Below are positions 1-6,426 of a stretch of DNA of 7,201 nt, in pieces. Where the stretch lies: NCBI GenBank assembly GCA_947176425.1, contig CAMWQV010000093.1:1-7201 (forward strand). Reading direction: 5' to 3'. Positions within the stretch are counted from its first letter, which is position 1, and every line of letters begins with the position of its first letter. The notes beneath the pieces are model-generated. The model was not told the origin of the DNA and did no database searches. It saw nothing but the letters and a program-made list of their open reading frames with translations. The stretch comes from an uncultured Clostridia bacterium. GTDB lineage: Bacteria; Bacillota; Clostridia; Oscillospirales; Oscillospiraceae. The translations under genes and the position numbers were made by a program.

Positions 1-312
1 ACCGACATTGACTTGTGCGTCATTCTGGGCAACCTCATCGACAACGCGGTGGAATCCTGCGAACATGTGGAGGAGGGGGAGCGGTTCCTGCGTCTTTATA
101 TCGGCGTACTCCGCCAGCAGCTGTATCTCTCCATCTCCAACGCCACCGCCGAGACCGTCCGCAAAATGGACGCCGCCTACATCTCCGCCAAGTGCGGAAA
201 CCATGGCCACGGCCTCAAGCGCATCGACCGTGTTGTGGAGAAATACGGCGGCTACGTCAACCGGCAGAACGAACCTGGGGTATTTGCTACGGAGATTTTG
301 CTGCCGCTGTAA
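1..312 (+). CDS. GHKL-domain sensor histidine kinase, C-terminal fragment (AgrC/VirS-like)
   Basis: The frame is open from base 1 and ends with TAA at 310-312, so only the last 103 residues are present. They form the end of a GHKL ATPase domain: an N-box NLIDNAVESCE (residues 11-21 of the fragment), in which the Asn and Asp residues would contact Mg-ATP, and a glycine-rich lid G-N-H-G-H-G-L followed by KRIDRVVEKYGG (about 66-80). The classical DNGxG G1 box is not visible, as is usual in AgrC-type kinases, which typically act as membrane sensors of peptide signals with a LytTR-type response regulator. The sensor half and any regulator gene lie upstream of the window. A strong terminator follows 10 bp after the stop, so this gene ends its transcript and is separate from the exporter operon. 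The domain call is firm; the AgrC-like subclass is inferred from motif style. Confidence 0.88.
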   Translation, partial: TDIDLCVILGNLIDNAVESCEHVEEGERFLRLYIGVLRQQLYLSISNATAETVRKMDAAYISAKCGNHGHGLKRIDRVVEKYGGYVNRQNEPGVFATEILLPL

Positions 313-322
313 CAGATCCTGC

Positions 323-367
323 AATTCGCGCTCGAATTTACGCAATTCGTGCGCGGATTTTCTTTTT
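323..367 (+). terminator. Rho-independent terminator of the sensor kinase transcript
   Basis: The arms 323-338 and 344-359 pair over 16 positions around a 5-nt loop (TACGC). The pairing includes one G-U wobble (326/356) and one T-T mismatch (332/350), with a five-pair CGCGC/GCGCG block in the middle. A T-rich tract, TTCTTTTT (360-367), follows directly. The left arm can also fold on itself, since AATTCG at 323-328 complements CGAATT at 333-338. The T-tract coincides with the expected -35 region of the next promoter. Confidence 0.85.
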
Positions 368-379
368 AGGAAAAAGCTG

Positions 380-388
380 TGCTATAAT
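380..388 (+). promoter_or_regulatory. Extended -10 promoter for the ABC exporter operon
   Basis: TGCTATAAT combines a consensus -10 (TATAAT, 383-388) with the TGn extension. At a 17-bp spacing the -35 hexamer would be TTCTTT (360-365), a poor match that lies in the terminator's T-tract, so recognition probably relies on the extended -10. Transcription would start near 395, leaving a leader of roughly 20-25 nt before the ATG at 418. Confidence 0.7.
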
Positions 389-400
389 CGGGCCAACTCA

Positions 401-409
401 AAGAAGGGG
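401..409 (+). promoter_or_regulatory. Ribosome binding site that decides the start of the first ABC gene
   Basis: AAGAAGGGG ends 8 nt before the ATG at 418. The upstream in-frame GTG (409) overlaps this Shine-Dalgarno sequence, and the TTG at 415 is too close to it. ATG 418 is therefore the preferred start. Confidence 0.7.
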
Positions 410-417
410 TGATCTTG

Positions 418-2238
418 ATGGAACAGAAAAAGCGGCATACTACAGCCTCGAATGTGCTGTATCTGCTGCGTCATGTAACAAAAACAGACCGGACATACCT
501 CCCGGCGCTGGCAGCAGCGCTGGCAGTAAAGCTGGCACTGCCGGTAGTGGCAACTCTGCTGCCCACGGCGGCGGTGGCGGCGCTGACCCGAGGCGGGAGT
601 ATGTGGCGGTATCTGGCGTCAATCTTTGGGCTGATGGCTTTATACGCTTTGGGGACTGCGCTCAGCGGGTGCCTGACTCAAGTAATGGGACTGAAAAATA
701 TGCGGTTCCGCATCCGGGACTTTATTCCCATCCAATTTCGCAAGGCTCTCACCATGGATTTCTGCCTCTTGGAATCTCCGGAGGGCCAGAAGAAAGCCGC
801 CGCCGCTGATGTGGCATTGCGCAGAAACGATGTGGGTGTGGAAGGGATGCTCCGGCATTTGGAGCCGTGGCTGCTCAATCTCACCGGCATGGTACTCTAT
901 GGTGCGGCGGCGGTGCGGCTGGACTGGCGGATATTGCTGGTGCTGCTGGTCATGACCGGGGCCAACTACCTTATCGCTTACTGGGCTTGGCGTTTCAACA
1001 TACGGACAAGAGAGGCGGCGGATACCTATCTGCAAGGACAGAGATATCTGCGGCGGGAAGGGGAGGAGCCTGCCAACGGCAAGGACATTCGCCTCTACCG
1101 CATGGAAAAGTGGTTCATGACCGCCCATAACGCCTGCGTCATGAACCGGGACCAGTGGCGGCGGCGTTTTTTTGGACGAAGGGCCATGCGCTCGGTCAGT
1201 GACAGTATGTTCCTGGTGGTCCGGGACGCGCTGGCCTACACTATGCTGGTGAAGTCATTCCTGTCAGGGAACATCGACGCGGCAGGATTCACTTTGACGG
1301 TCGGTGTTATCTCTACCTTCACCAACTGGCTCAACGAATTTGTGGCTGCCAGTGACGACTGGCGGTATGAGACGCTGGAAGTAGATGATCTGCGGGATTT
1401 TCTGGAGCAGGAAGACGTGTTCAACCACGGACCTGGACCAGATATCTCTCAAGTCAAATGCCCGCCTCAGGTGGAACTGCGGGACGTGACATTTACCTAT
1501 CCCGGACAGGAAAAACCGGTCATCAATCATCTGTCTCTTACGATCCGTCCGGGGGAGAAAATCGCCCTGGTCGGTCTCAACGGCGCGGGGAAGACCACAT
1601 TGGTCAAACTTCTCTCCGGCCTCTACAAACCAGACAGCGGAGATATTTTAATAGACGGCATATCTGCCGCCAGCTTTAATGCCGCCGGCTATCTCCGATT
1701 GGCGGGGACACTTTATCAGGACGTGAACATTTTGCCATTTACGATTGGGGAAAACGTCTCCTGCCGGGAGGACTATGACCGCGCACGTGTCTGGTCCTGT
1801 TTGGAACAGGCGGGCCTGAAAAAAGCGGTCGAGAACATGCCCAAGGGTCTGGACACCTCCATCACCCAGCAGCTGGAGCGGGACGGAGTAAATCTTTCCG
1901 GCGGACAGCAGCAGAGGCTTCTTTTTGCCCGCATGTTATACAAAGATGCGCCTCTGCTCATTCTGGACGAGCCTACTGCCGCTCTTGATCCTTTGGCGGA
2001 AGCGGACCTTTATCAGAAATTCGCCCGGACCACAGCAGGAAAGACCAGTGTATTTATCTCCCACCGTCTCAACTCCACCCGGTTCTGTGACCGGGTCGTA
2101 TACATGGAAAATGGCTGTGCCGCCGAAATTGGCACGCACTTCGGCCTGCTGGAGCAAGGGGGAAAGTACGCGGATTTGTTTCAGCTCCAAAGCTCTTACT
2201 ATCACGATGAAAAGGGGACGCAGTATGAAAACGAATGA
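418..2238 (+). CDS. ABC transporter, fused permease/ATPase half-transporter (exporter type), subunit 1
   Basis: This 606-residue protein has the full length and order of a type I ABC exporter half. About six hydrophobic segments lie near residues 28-55, 63-90, 148-168, 171-192, 262-283 and 287-310, followed by a nucleotide-binding domain from about 350. The ATPase motifs are complete: A-loop Tyr361, Walker A GLNGAGKT (386-393), Q-loop Gln434, signature LSGGQ (493-497), Walker B LLILDE with Glu518, D-loop around Asp524 and H-loop His549. It would sit in the cytoplasmic membrane and use ATP to export a substrate, probably as a heterodimer with the next gene's product. GTG (409) and TTG (415) are alternative starts, but the ribosome binding site favours ATG 418. 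Its end overlaps the next gene by 14 bp in another frame, implying translational coupling. The substrate cannot be read from the sequence; a peptide or drug is a guess from the adjacent AgrC-like kinase. Confidence 0.92.
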   Translation: MEQKKRHTTASNVLYLLRHVTKTDRTYLPALAAALAVKLALPVVATLLPTAAVAALTRGGSMWRYLASIFGLMALYALGTALSGCLTQVMGLKNMRFRIRDFIPIQFRKALTMDFCLLESPEGQKKAAAADVALRRNDVGVEGMLRHLEPWLLNLTGMVLYGAAAVRLDWRILLVLLVMTGANYLIAYWAWRFNIRTREAADTYLQGQRYLRREGEEPANGKDIRLYRMEKWFMTAHNACVMNRDQWRRRFFGRRAMRSVSDSMFLVVRDALAYTMLVKSFLSGNIDAAGFTLTVGVISTFTNWLNEFVAASDDWRYETLEVDDLRDFLEQEDVFNHGPGPDISQVKCPPQVELRDVTFTYPGQEKPVINHLSLTIRPGEKIALVGLNGAGKTTLVKLLSGLYKPDSGDILIDGISAASFNAAGYLRLAGTLYQDVNILPFTIGENVSCREDYDRARVWSCLEQAGLKKAVENMPKGLDTSITQQLERDGVNLSGGQQQRLLFARMLYKDAPLLILDEPTAALDPLAEADLYQKFARTTAGKTSVFISHRLNSTRFCDRVVYMENGCAAEIGTHFGLLEQGGKYADLFQLQSSYYHDEKGTQYENE

Positions 2239-4057
2239 CTTCTTCCGGGACTGCCGCCAGCTGATTGCCCTGGTTCAGCGCAAACGCCCCGCTATGCTTC
2301 CGGCGGCACTGCTCACCGCCGTATTGGAGAGTGCATTTCCCTTTGTGAACATCATCTTCGGCGCCCTCGTGCTGGACGGCCTTTTAGCAGGGGAGGAGGG
2401 CGTCATGACGCTGGTCTGGCAGATGATCGGATTGGACTTCGTACTGGGGTGCAGCAGCCGGGTACTGCGCTGGCTCTGCCGGGCGGAGGCACTTACCGCT
2501 GACGAACTGGCCCTCGGCGCTATTACGGAAAAGTGTCTGACCATGGACTATCAGCAGTTAGAGACACAGAAGATTATGGATAAAAAAGCGCGTGCGGAGG
2601 AAGGCTGCACCAGCCGCGGAAGTTTTTTTGAGTTTGTCTGGGGCTTCTCCGAACTTCTGAGTCATGGTCTCACGGTACTATATGCGCTTATCACTGTCAG
2701 CCGTCTCTTTGCCGTCATCTCCCTTCCGGCGGACGCGGACAGATGGATTCAAGTACTAAATTCTCCGTGGCTGGCTTTGGCGGCGGTGGTACTGGCTCTG
2801 TCAGCGCCGCTGGCCTGTGTGCCGCTGACAAAATGGGCCAACCAAATAAACCTGGAATGGTATACTGTCAATGTGGACGGAAACCGCCGCTGGGCAGCTC
2901 TTAGTCATATCGTTGAGGACTACCGGCAGGGGAAGGACCAGCGAACTTACGGCATCAGTGATATGCTGTTAGCCAAGTATGAGCGGGTAGTGGATACTTT
3001 TTGCAGACACGCAAAAACATTCGGCCTGCGTACCCAGACTGTCCAAAGTCTTGTTGCGGTGGCAAATCTGACCACGGTACTGATTGCCTATCTTTTTGTG
3101 GGACTGAAAGCTATGGCGGGCCTTATTACAGTAGGCATGGTCTCTATGCAGGTGGGAGCTATCACAGCTTTGGCGGGAGCGGTGAGGGAAGCGGTGGCGC
3201 TGGCGGGACGCTTGGACCTCCAACGCAAGTATCTTAAAGAGTACACGGATTTTCTGGCGACCCCGTCGGAGAAGTATAACGGCACTCTCCCGGTAGAAAA
3301 ACGGGATGATGGAGATTATGAGCTGGAATTTCGGAACGTCTCTTTCCGCTATCCCAACCAAAAGCAATGGAGTCTCCGTCATGTCTCCTGCCGCCTGCCC
3401 AAAGGCCGGAAACTGGCTGTTGCCGGTCCCAACGGCGCAGGAAAAACCACGTTTATTAAACTCCTTTGCCGTCTTTACGATCCTACAGAGGGGGAGATTC
3501 TGCTCAACGGAATCGATATCCGCAAATACGATTACGGGGAGTACTTGTCGCTTCTGTCGGTGGTATTCCAAGACTTCAAGCTGTTCTCCATGAAGCTGGG
3601 GGAGAACGTGGCCGCCAGTGTGGACTATGACCCCCAGCAGGTCTGGAAGTGCCTGGAAAAAGCGGGGATGCGGGAGCGTGCGGAGAAAATGGAGGCGGGT
3701 TTGGAAACCGGTCTCTACCAGCAGAAAAAAGATGGTGTGGAGATTTCCGGCGGCGAGGCGCAGAAGCTGGCCATTGCACGGGCGCTGTACAAAGATGCCC
3801 CTATCGTCATCCTGGACGAACCAACCGCCGCCTTGGACCCGATCAGCGAATATGAAATTTACAGCCGCTTCGGTCAGATAGTGGAGGGCAAGACCAGCGT
3901 CTATATCTCCCACCGGATGTCCTCCTGCCGCTTCTGTGACCTGGTGTATGTTTTCGACGGCGGAGTCATTACCCAAACAGGCACACACGAGGAGCTTCTT
4001 GCTCAGAAAGAGGGACTGTATGCCCGCCTCTGGCAGGCACAGGCACAGTATTACTAA
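2225..4057 (+). CDS. ABC transporter, fused permease/ATPase half-transporter (exporter type), subunit 2
   Basis: This 610-residue protein is the partner of the preceding half-transporter. The frame is open well upstream, but AAAGGGG (2211-2217) lies 7 nt before ATG 2225, which fixes the start inside the end of the previous gene. Hydrophobic segments lie near residues 24-50, 60-84, 140-168, 180-202, 272-295 and 298-325. The ATPase domain has A-loop Tyr376, Walker A GPNGAGKT (401-408), Q-loop Gln449, Walker B IVILDE with Glu532, D-loop Asp538 and H-loop His563. The signature motif reads ISGGE (507-511) instead of LSGGQ. In an ABC dimer each signature completes the other subunit's ATP site, so the site carrying subunit 1's Walker motifs would be the unusual one, although both catalytic glutamates are intact. 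The gene is second in a two-gene operon and is closed by a hairpin a few bases after its stop. The substrate is unknown. Confidence 0.92.
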   Translation: MKTNDFFRDCRQLIALVQRKRPAMLPAALLTAVLESAFPFVNIIFGALVLDGLLAGEEGVMTLVWQMIGLDFVLGCSSRVLRWLCRAEALTADELALGAITEKCLTMDYQQLETQKIMDKKARAEEGCTSRGSFFEFVWGFSELLSHGLTVLYALITVSRLFAVISLPADADRWIQVLNSPWLALAAVVLALSAPLACVPLTKWANQINLEWYTVNVDGNRRWAALSHIVEDYRQGKDQRTYGISDMLLAKYERVVDTFCRHAKTFGLRTQTVQSLVAVANLTTVLIAYLFVGLKAMAGLITVGMVSMQVGAITALAGAVREAVALAGRLDLQRKYLKEYTDFLATPSEKYNGTLPVEKRDDGDYELEFRNVSFRYPNQKQWSLRHVSCRLPKGRKLAVAGPNGAGKTTFIKLLCRLYDPTEGEILLNGIDIRKYDYGEYLSLLSVVFQDFKLFSMKLGENVAASVDYDPQQVWKCLEKAGMRERAEKMEAGLETGLYQQKKDGVEISGGEAQKLAIARALYKDAPIVILDEPTAALDPISEYEIYSRFGQIVEGKTSVYISHRMSSCRFCDLVYVFDGGVITQTGTHEELLAQKEGLYARLWQAQAQYY

Positions 4058-4062
4058 ATGCA

Positions 4063-4088
4063 AAACCGAGGGCGTTTGCCCCCGGTTT
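4063..4088. terminator. Hairpin terminator shared by convergent genes
   Basis: AAACCGAGGGC (4063-4073) pairs with GCCCCCGGTTT (4078-4088) around a GTTT loop, with one A-C mismatch. It lies between the ABC stop (4057) and the end of the minus-strand DUF5688 gene (4106). Read rightward it is followed by AAAATCAAATTATTTT; read leftward the stem runs into TTTTGCATTT. Neither side has a perfect T-tract, but the position suggests it serves both convergent transcripts. Confidence 0.7.
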
Positions 4089-4105
4089 AAAATCAAATTA
4101 TTTTC

Positions 4106-5122
4106 TCAAACGACAGTGATTTCTTTTTTCTCACCATCGTAGAGGTAGATTTGCCGGGACAGCAGCTCGTCCCGCCGGTTCGCAGTTCGATTCATATCCG
4201 ACAAAGTACTGCGCATAGAACTGACTTTAAAATTTCCGCTTACGGGATGGATATGGACATCGTAGATACCGCTGAATACTAGATAGAAATTTTCGCCGGT
4301 CATCTGATACAGACGCTCCAGCACGCCGGGATAAAAAGCGGCAATCGCGCCGTTGATTTCCTGTTCCGTGGTAAGGGGAGGGGCCATAGGCTGATTAAAA
4401 TCGACTGTAATGCTTTCGTCCTCCATAAACCGCACATGTTTGGATTGTAATTTTTCGGTCCCAAGCCCGCGGGTGATATAGCAGAATACAGGCGGTTGGA
4501 GCCGCATAGTGTTCTCCAGGGCCCGGTCAAAAGCTTCCTGCTCATCCACATTCCAGCCTTGCGCGAACTCTCGAAGAACCATCGTAGACAGGATGTTCTG
4601 AGACGCGCCCTGCACCGTGCGGCCCAGGCTGATATACAAAACCAGCGCCATATCACCAATCCGGCGGAAGATTCCTTTTGCCAGCACTTTTTCTTTGTCG
4701 TCATAATTGAGGGGGCGAATAATCAGATGTTCTTTGATCGCCTCGTAATCCCCGAACTGTTCTACCAGCGCAAGATTTTGCTGTGCCATAGCTTTGATGC
4801 CCTTAATATCCTTTTTTACTGTGGGCAGCACCCCTTTCATACCGTCTTTCCGATAGAGCCGGTAGAGTTCTCCCACATGAAAGTTGACAAATTCCGTCCC
4901 CTTCTCAAAAGGCAGCTGAATGATCAGGATGCTGCTGCGGATCACGTTGGAATCCTCGTTGAAATACCGTGCGTTTCTCCATCTGATGTGGTCGTCCAAC
5001 GCCTCATCTGTTCCCGCAGTCGTCCCCTTGTCATAAAAACGGATGTCTTGTTCTGTGAGAGACAGGTCTTTGTCGTTCAGCAATTCTTCGATTAAGTCGA
5101 TCACAAAATTTTGTACCGCCAT
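4106..5122 (-). CDS. DUF5688 family protein of unknown function
   Basis: This 338-residue protein resembles DUF5688, an uncharacterised family I know mainly from Clostridia. Recognisable stretches are RPLNYDDKEKVL (136-147), the block GDMALVLYISLG (156-167), the helix with W190 and then ALENTMRLQPP (201-211), and the end with FYPGVLERLYQM (263-274) followed by DELLSRQIYLYDGE (318-331). No signal peptide, transmembrane helix or catalytic motif is evident, so it is probably cytoplasmic. The ATG at 5122-5120 is supported by AAGAGG at 5135-5130 (minus strand), 7 nt upstream, and by a good promoter further up. The gene stands alone, convergent with the ABC operon and divergent from the DUF4303-like gene. 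The family assignment is from memory of conserved motifs; no function should be assumed. Confidence 0.82.
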   Translation of the reverse strand: MAVQNFVIDLIEELLNDKDLSLTEQDIRFYDKGTTAGTDEALDDHIRWRNARYFNEDSNVIRSSILIIQLPFEKGTEFVNFHVGELYRLYRKDGMKGVLPTVKKDIKGIKAMAQQNLALVEQFGDYEAIKEHLIIRPLNYDDKEKVLAKGIFRRIGDMALVLYISLGRTVQGASQNILSTMVLREFAQGWNVDEQEAFDRALENTMRLQPPVFCYITRGLGTEKLQSKHVRFMEDESITVDFNQPMAPPLTTEQEINGAIAAFYPGVLERLYQMTGENFYLVFSGIYDVHIHPVSGNFKVSSMRSTLSDMNRTANRRDELLSRQIYLYDGEKKEITVV

Positions 5123-5167
5123 AAATATACCTCTTCGATCAAATTTGTTATAGGGAAATTCTTTTTG

Positions 5168-5196
5168 ATTTTAGCACATCCTCCCAAATATGTAAA
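5168..5196 (-). promoter_or_regulatory. Promoter of the DUF5688 gene
   Basis: Read on the minus strand, TTTACA (5196-5191) and TAAAAT (5173-5168) are separated by exactly 17 bp, and the -10 is preceded by TGC, giving an extended -10. Each hexamer differs from consensus at one position. Transcription would start near 5161, with a leader of about 40 nt before the ATG at 5122. Confidence 0.75.
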
Positions 5197-5227
5197 GATA
5201 AAATCAATATATTTATGAATATTCCCC

Positions 5228-5242
5228 AGTAAACAGTTTACT
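5228..5242. promoter_or_regulatory. Perfect 15-bp dyad, candidate operator between divergent promoters
   Basis: AGTAAAC (5228-5234) and GTTTACT (5236-5242) are exact inverted repeats around a single A. The dyad ends 5 bp before the rightward -35 (TTGACA, 5248) and lies about 32 bp upstream of the leftward -35. Such symmetry suits a dimeric helix-turn-helix regulator. I do not recognise the motif as a specific regulator's site, and a 7-bp dyad can arise by chance in AT-rich DNA. Confidence 0.4.
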
Positions 5243-5247
5243 TTCGC

Positions 5248-5277
5248 TTGACAGGCGGCGGGAAAATATGCTATATT
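5248..5277 (+). promoter_or_regulatory. Promoter of the DUF4303-like/GNAT gene pair
   Basis: A perfect -35 TTGACA (5248-5253) is followed after 18 bp by TATATT (5272-5277), which is preceded by TGC (5269-5271) as an extended -10. The start would be near 5284, giving a 5' leader of about 55 nt before ATG 5339. No other strong rightward promoter is visible before 6367, so this one probably drives both AT-rich genes. Confidence 0.8.
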
Positions 5278-5325
5278 GCAATCAGCTTTGAATGATCGAA
5301 AAATACCAGTGCGTTGGACCCGGTT

Positions 5326-5331
5326 GGGAGG
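5326..5331 (+). promoter_or_regulatory. Ribosome binding site that decides the DUF4303-like start
   Basis: GGGAGG lies 7 nt before ATG 5339. The frame is open upstream to 5276, but that start would fall within the -10 element, so 5339 is the real start. Confidence 0.8.
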
Positions 5332-5338
5332 TAATAGG

Positions 5339-5884
5339 ATGTTTAATTATAAAAAATTTGAAAATGATATCGTGACCGCAATGGAAAGTTCTTTGAGGAA
5401 ATGGGCAAAAAAATACGATGATATTTATATTTTATCGCTGGACTGCTCAAGAGATATGGAATCGATTGGGATTGCAGCAAATACAAGACAGTATTTAAGC
5501 GAACAGGCTGACATGGACTCAGATGATTATTGGTATTATAAGTATTGTGAGGAAGAATGGGAATTGAATGACGCCGGTGGATTGTTAGAGGAGATTTCTT
5601 CCTATATGAACCAATATGTAGAGGAAAACGACGAAAAATTTACAGATCCGGAAACGTTTGAGTATTTGGAAGCTTTTGATGAACATTGCGATCAAATGAT
5701 TGAAACATGTGAAGAAGCCGTTAAACGGTTCAGACAGTTGATTCATCAGGATTTTCCTGATTTGCTGCTGACGTTTCATATCAGGGAATATTTAGATGGT
5801 GAAGAACGTGCGGAATTTTTTGCCGCAGTAAACAGCAAAGAAGCCGCTGAAGAATACGCGGAACATATTGACGAGTTCAATTAA
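5339..5884 (+). CDS. DUF4303-like small acidic protein
   Basis: This is a 181-residue, strongly acidic protein with no signal peptide or membrane segment. It resembles the DUF4303 family: an early strand IYILSLDCSRD (29-39) followed by the G-I-A-A-N-T element (44-49), an aromatic Y-W-Y-Y-K-Y run leading into EEEWEL (64-76), and a late F-x-I-R-E-Y-L-D-G-E-E block (146-156) followed by a conserved-looking V-N (164-165). DUF4303 proteins are often found among candidate immunity proteins of polymorphic toxin systems, but no toxin gene is present here, so any such role is inference. The gene is clearly AT-richer than the ABC operon and the locus at 6427, and shares that trait with the GNAT gene 35 bp downstream, with which it probably forms an operon. 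The family call comes from motif resemblance and is moderate. Confidence 0.68.
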   Translation: MFNYKKFENDIVTAMESSLRKWAKKYDDIYILSLDCSRDMESIGIAANTRQYLSEQADMDSDDYWYYKYCEEEWELNDAGGLLEEISSYMNQYVEENDEKFTDPETFEYLEAFDEHCDQMIETCEEAVKRFRQLIHQDFPDLLLTFHIREYLDGEERAEFFAAVNSKEAAEEYAEHIDEFN

Positions 5885-5919
5885 AGCAGGTGAAATCCTG
5901 AAGTTAGGAAGGCTGGAAT

Positions 5920-6360
5920 ATGGTTCGGGAAGCAGTAAAAGAAGATTTATATGAAATATTGCAGTTATATCTGTACCTGCATGAACAGTCAATCCCTGAA
6001 TTATCAGAACATTTAATGTCTGCATGGAATCAAATTTTGGATGATAAAAACCATCATCTTATCGTAAACATCATAGATGATAAAATCATTTCTTCCTGTG
6101 TTTGTGTAATTATTCCGAATTTAACAAGAAATGCAAGACCATACGCATTTGTTGAAAATGTTGTTACACATAAAGATTACAGGGAAAAAGGATACGCAGC
6201 CGAATGTTTAAACTATGCAAAAGATATTGCTGTACAACAAAATTGCTATAAAATAATGCTGCTTACAGGCTCTAAAGAACAGAAAACACTGGATTTTTAC
6301 CAGAATGCAGGATATAACAGCACTGATAAAACAGCTTTTATTCAGTGGATTGATCTATAA
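5920..6360 (+). CDS. GNAT family N-acetyltransferase
   Basis: This 146-residue protein has the size of a single-domain GNAT enzyme, which transfers an acetyl group from acetyl-CoA to an amine. The acetyl-CoA pyrophosphate loop is visible in motif A: strand VENVVTHKDY (78-87) followed by R88-E-K-G91-Y-A93, fitting the R/Q-x-x-G-x-G/A rule, and helix AAECLNYAKDIA. Motif B follows as KIMLLTGS (111-118) and DFYQNAGY (125-132). ATG 5920 is supported by AGGAAGG at 5906-5912, with a 7-nt spacer. It sits 35 bp after the DUF4303-like gene with no terminator or promoter between, so it is probably co-transcribed. It is AT-rich like its partner. The acceptor substrate is not predictable. The next promoter begins only 6 bp after its stop, with no terminator visible. 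Confidence 0.9.
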   Translation: MVREAVKEDLYEILQLYLYLHEQSIPELSEHLMSAWNQILDDKNHHLIVNIIDDKIISSCVCVIIPNLTRNARPYAFVENVVTHKDYREKGYAAECLNYAKDIAVQQNCYKIMLLTGSKEQKTLDFYQNAGYNSTDKTAFIQWIDL

Positions 6361-6366
6361 ATCAGA

Positions 6367-6395
6367 TTGCGAAAACATTCTGAATATGTTATAAT
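6367..6395 (+). promoter_or_regulatory. Promoter of the molybdenum-hydroxylase locus
   Basis: TTGCGA (6367-6372, four of six consensus positions) is followed after 17 bp by a perfect TATAAT (6390-6395) preceded by TGT, an extended -10. The start would be near 6402, about 25 nt before ATG 6427. Within the spacer, AACAT (6374-6378) and ATGTT (6386-6390) form a short imperfect dyad that overlaps the -10 and might bind a regulator; this is weak. Confidence 0.75.
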
Positions 6396-6426
6396 ATCAG
6401 CACAGGCTGTTCAGGGAGGGAGATTC

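Noticed and set aside
15..809. 264-codon plus-strand frame crossing the kinase end and the start of the first ABC gene
   Set aside because: It runs through a strong terminator and promoter, its translation is low-complexity Ala/Arg/Gly/Pro-rich, and both overlapping genes have clear domain motifs.
2969..4096. Long open frame on the minus strand (375 codons) opposite the second ABC gene
   Set aside because: It lies antisense to a gene with intact ABC motifs and shows no family resemblance. Long antisense frames are common opposite GC-rich coding sequence.
4496..5095. 199-codon plus-strand frame inside the DUF5688 gene
   Set aside because: It is antisense to a gene with a good promoter, ribosome binding site and family motifs, and has no ribosome binding site or recognisable domain of its own.
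5284..5338. Leader of the DUF4303-like gene as a riboswitch or attenuator
   Set aside because: It is only about 55 nt, with at best a three-pair CCC/GGG fold next to the ribosome binding site, too little for a regulatory RNA.
5339..6360. DUF4303-like plus GNAT genes as a type II toxin-antitoxin module
   Set aside because: GNAT toxins of the TacT/AtaT type are normally paired with a small ribbon-helix-helix antitoxin of about 90 residues. The 181-residue partner has no DNA-binding pattern, and the genes do not overlap.
5272..6385. Similar AATCAG-containing stretches near both edges of the AT-rich island, as insertion-site direct repeats
   Set aside because: Only about six consecutive bases match, which is expected by chance. 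No integrase, transposase or terminal inverted repeat is present.
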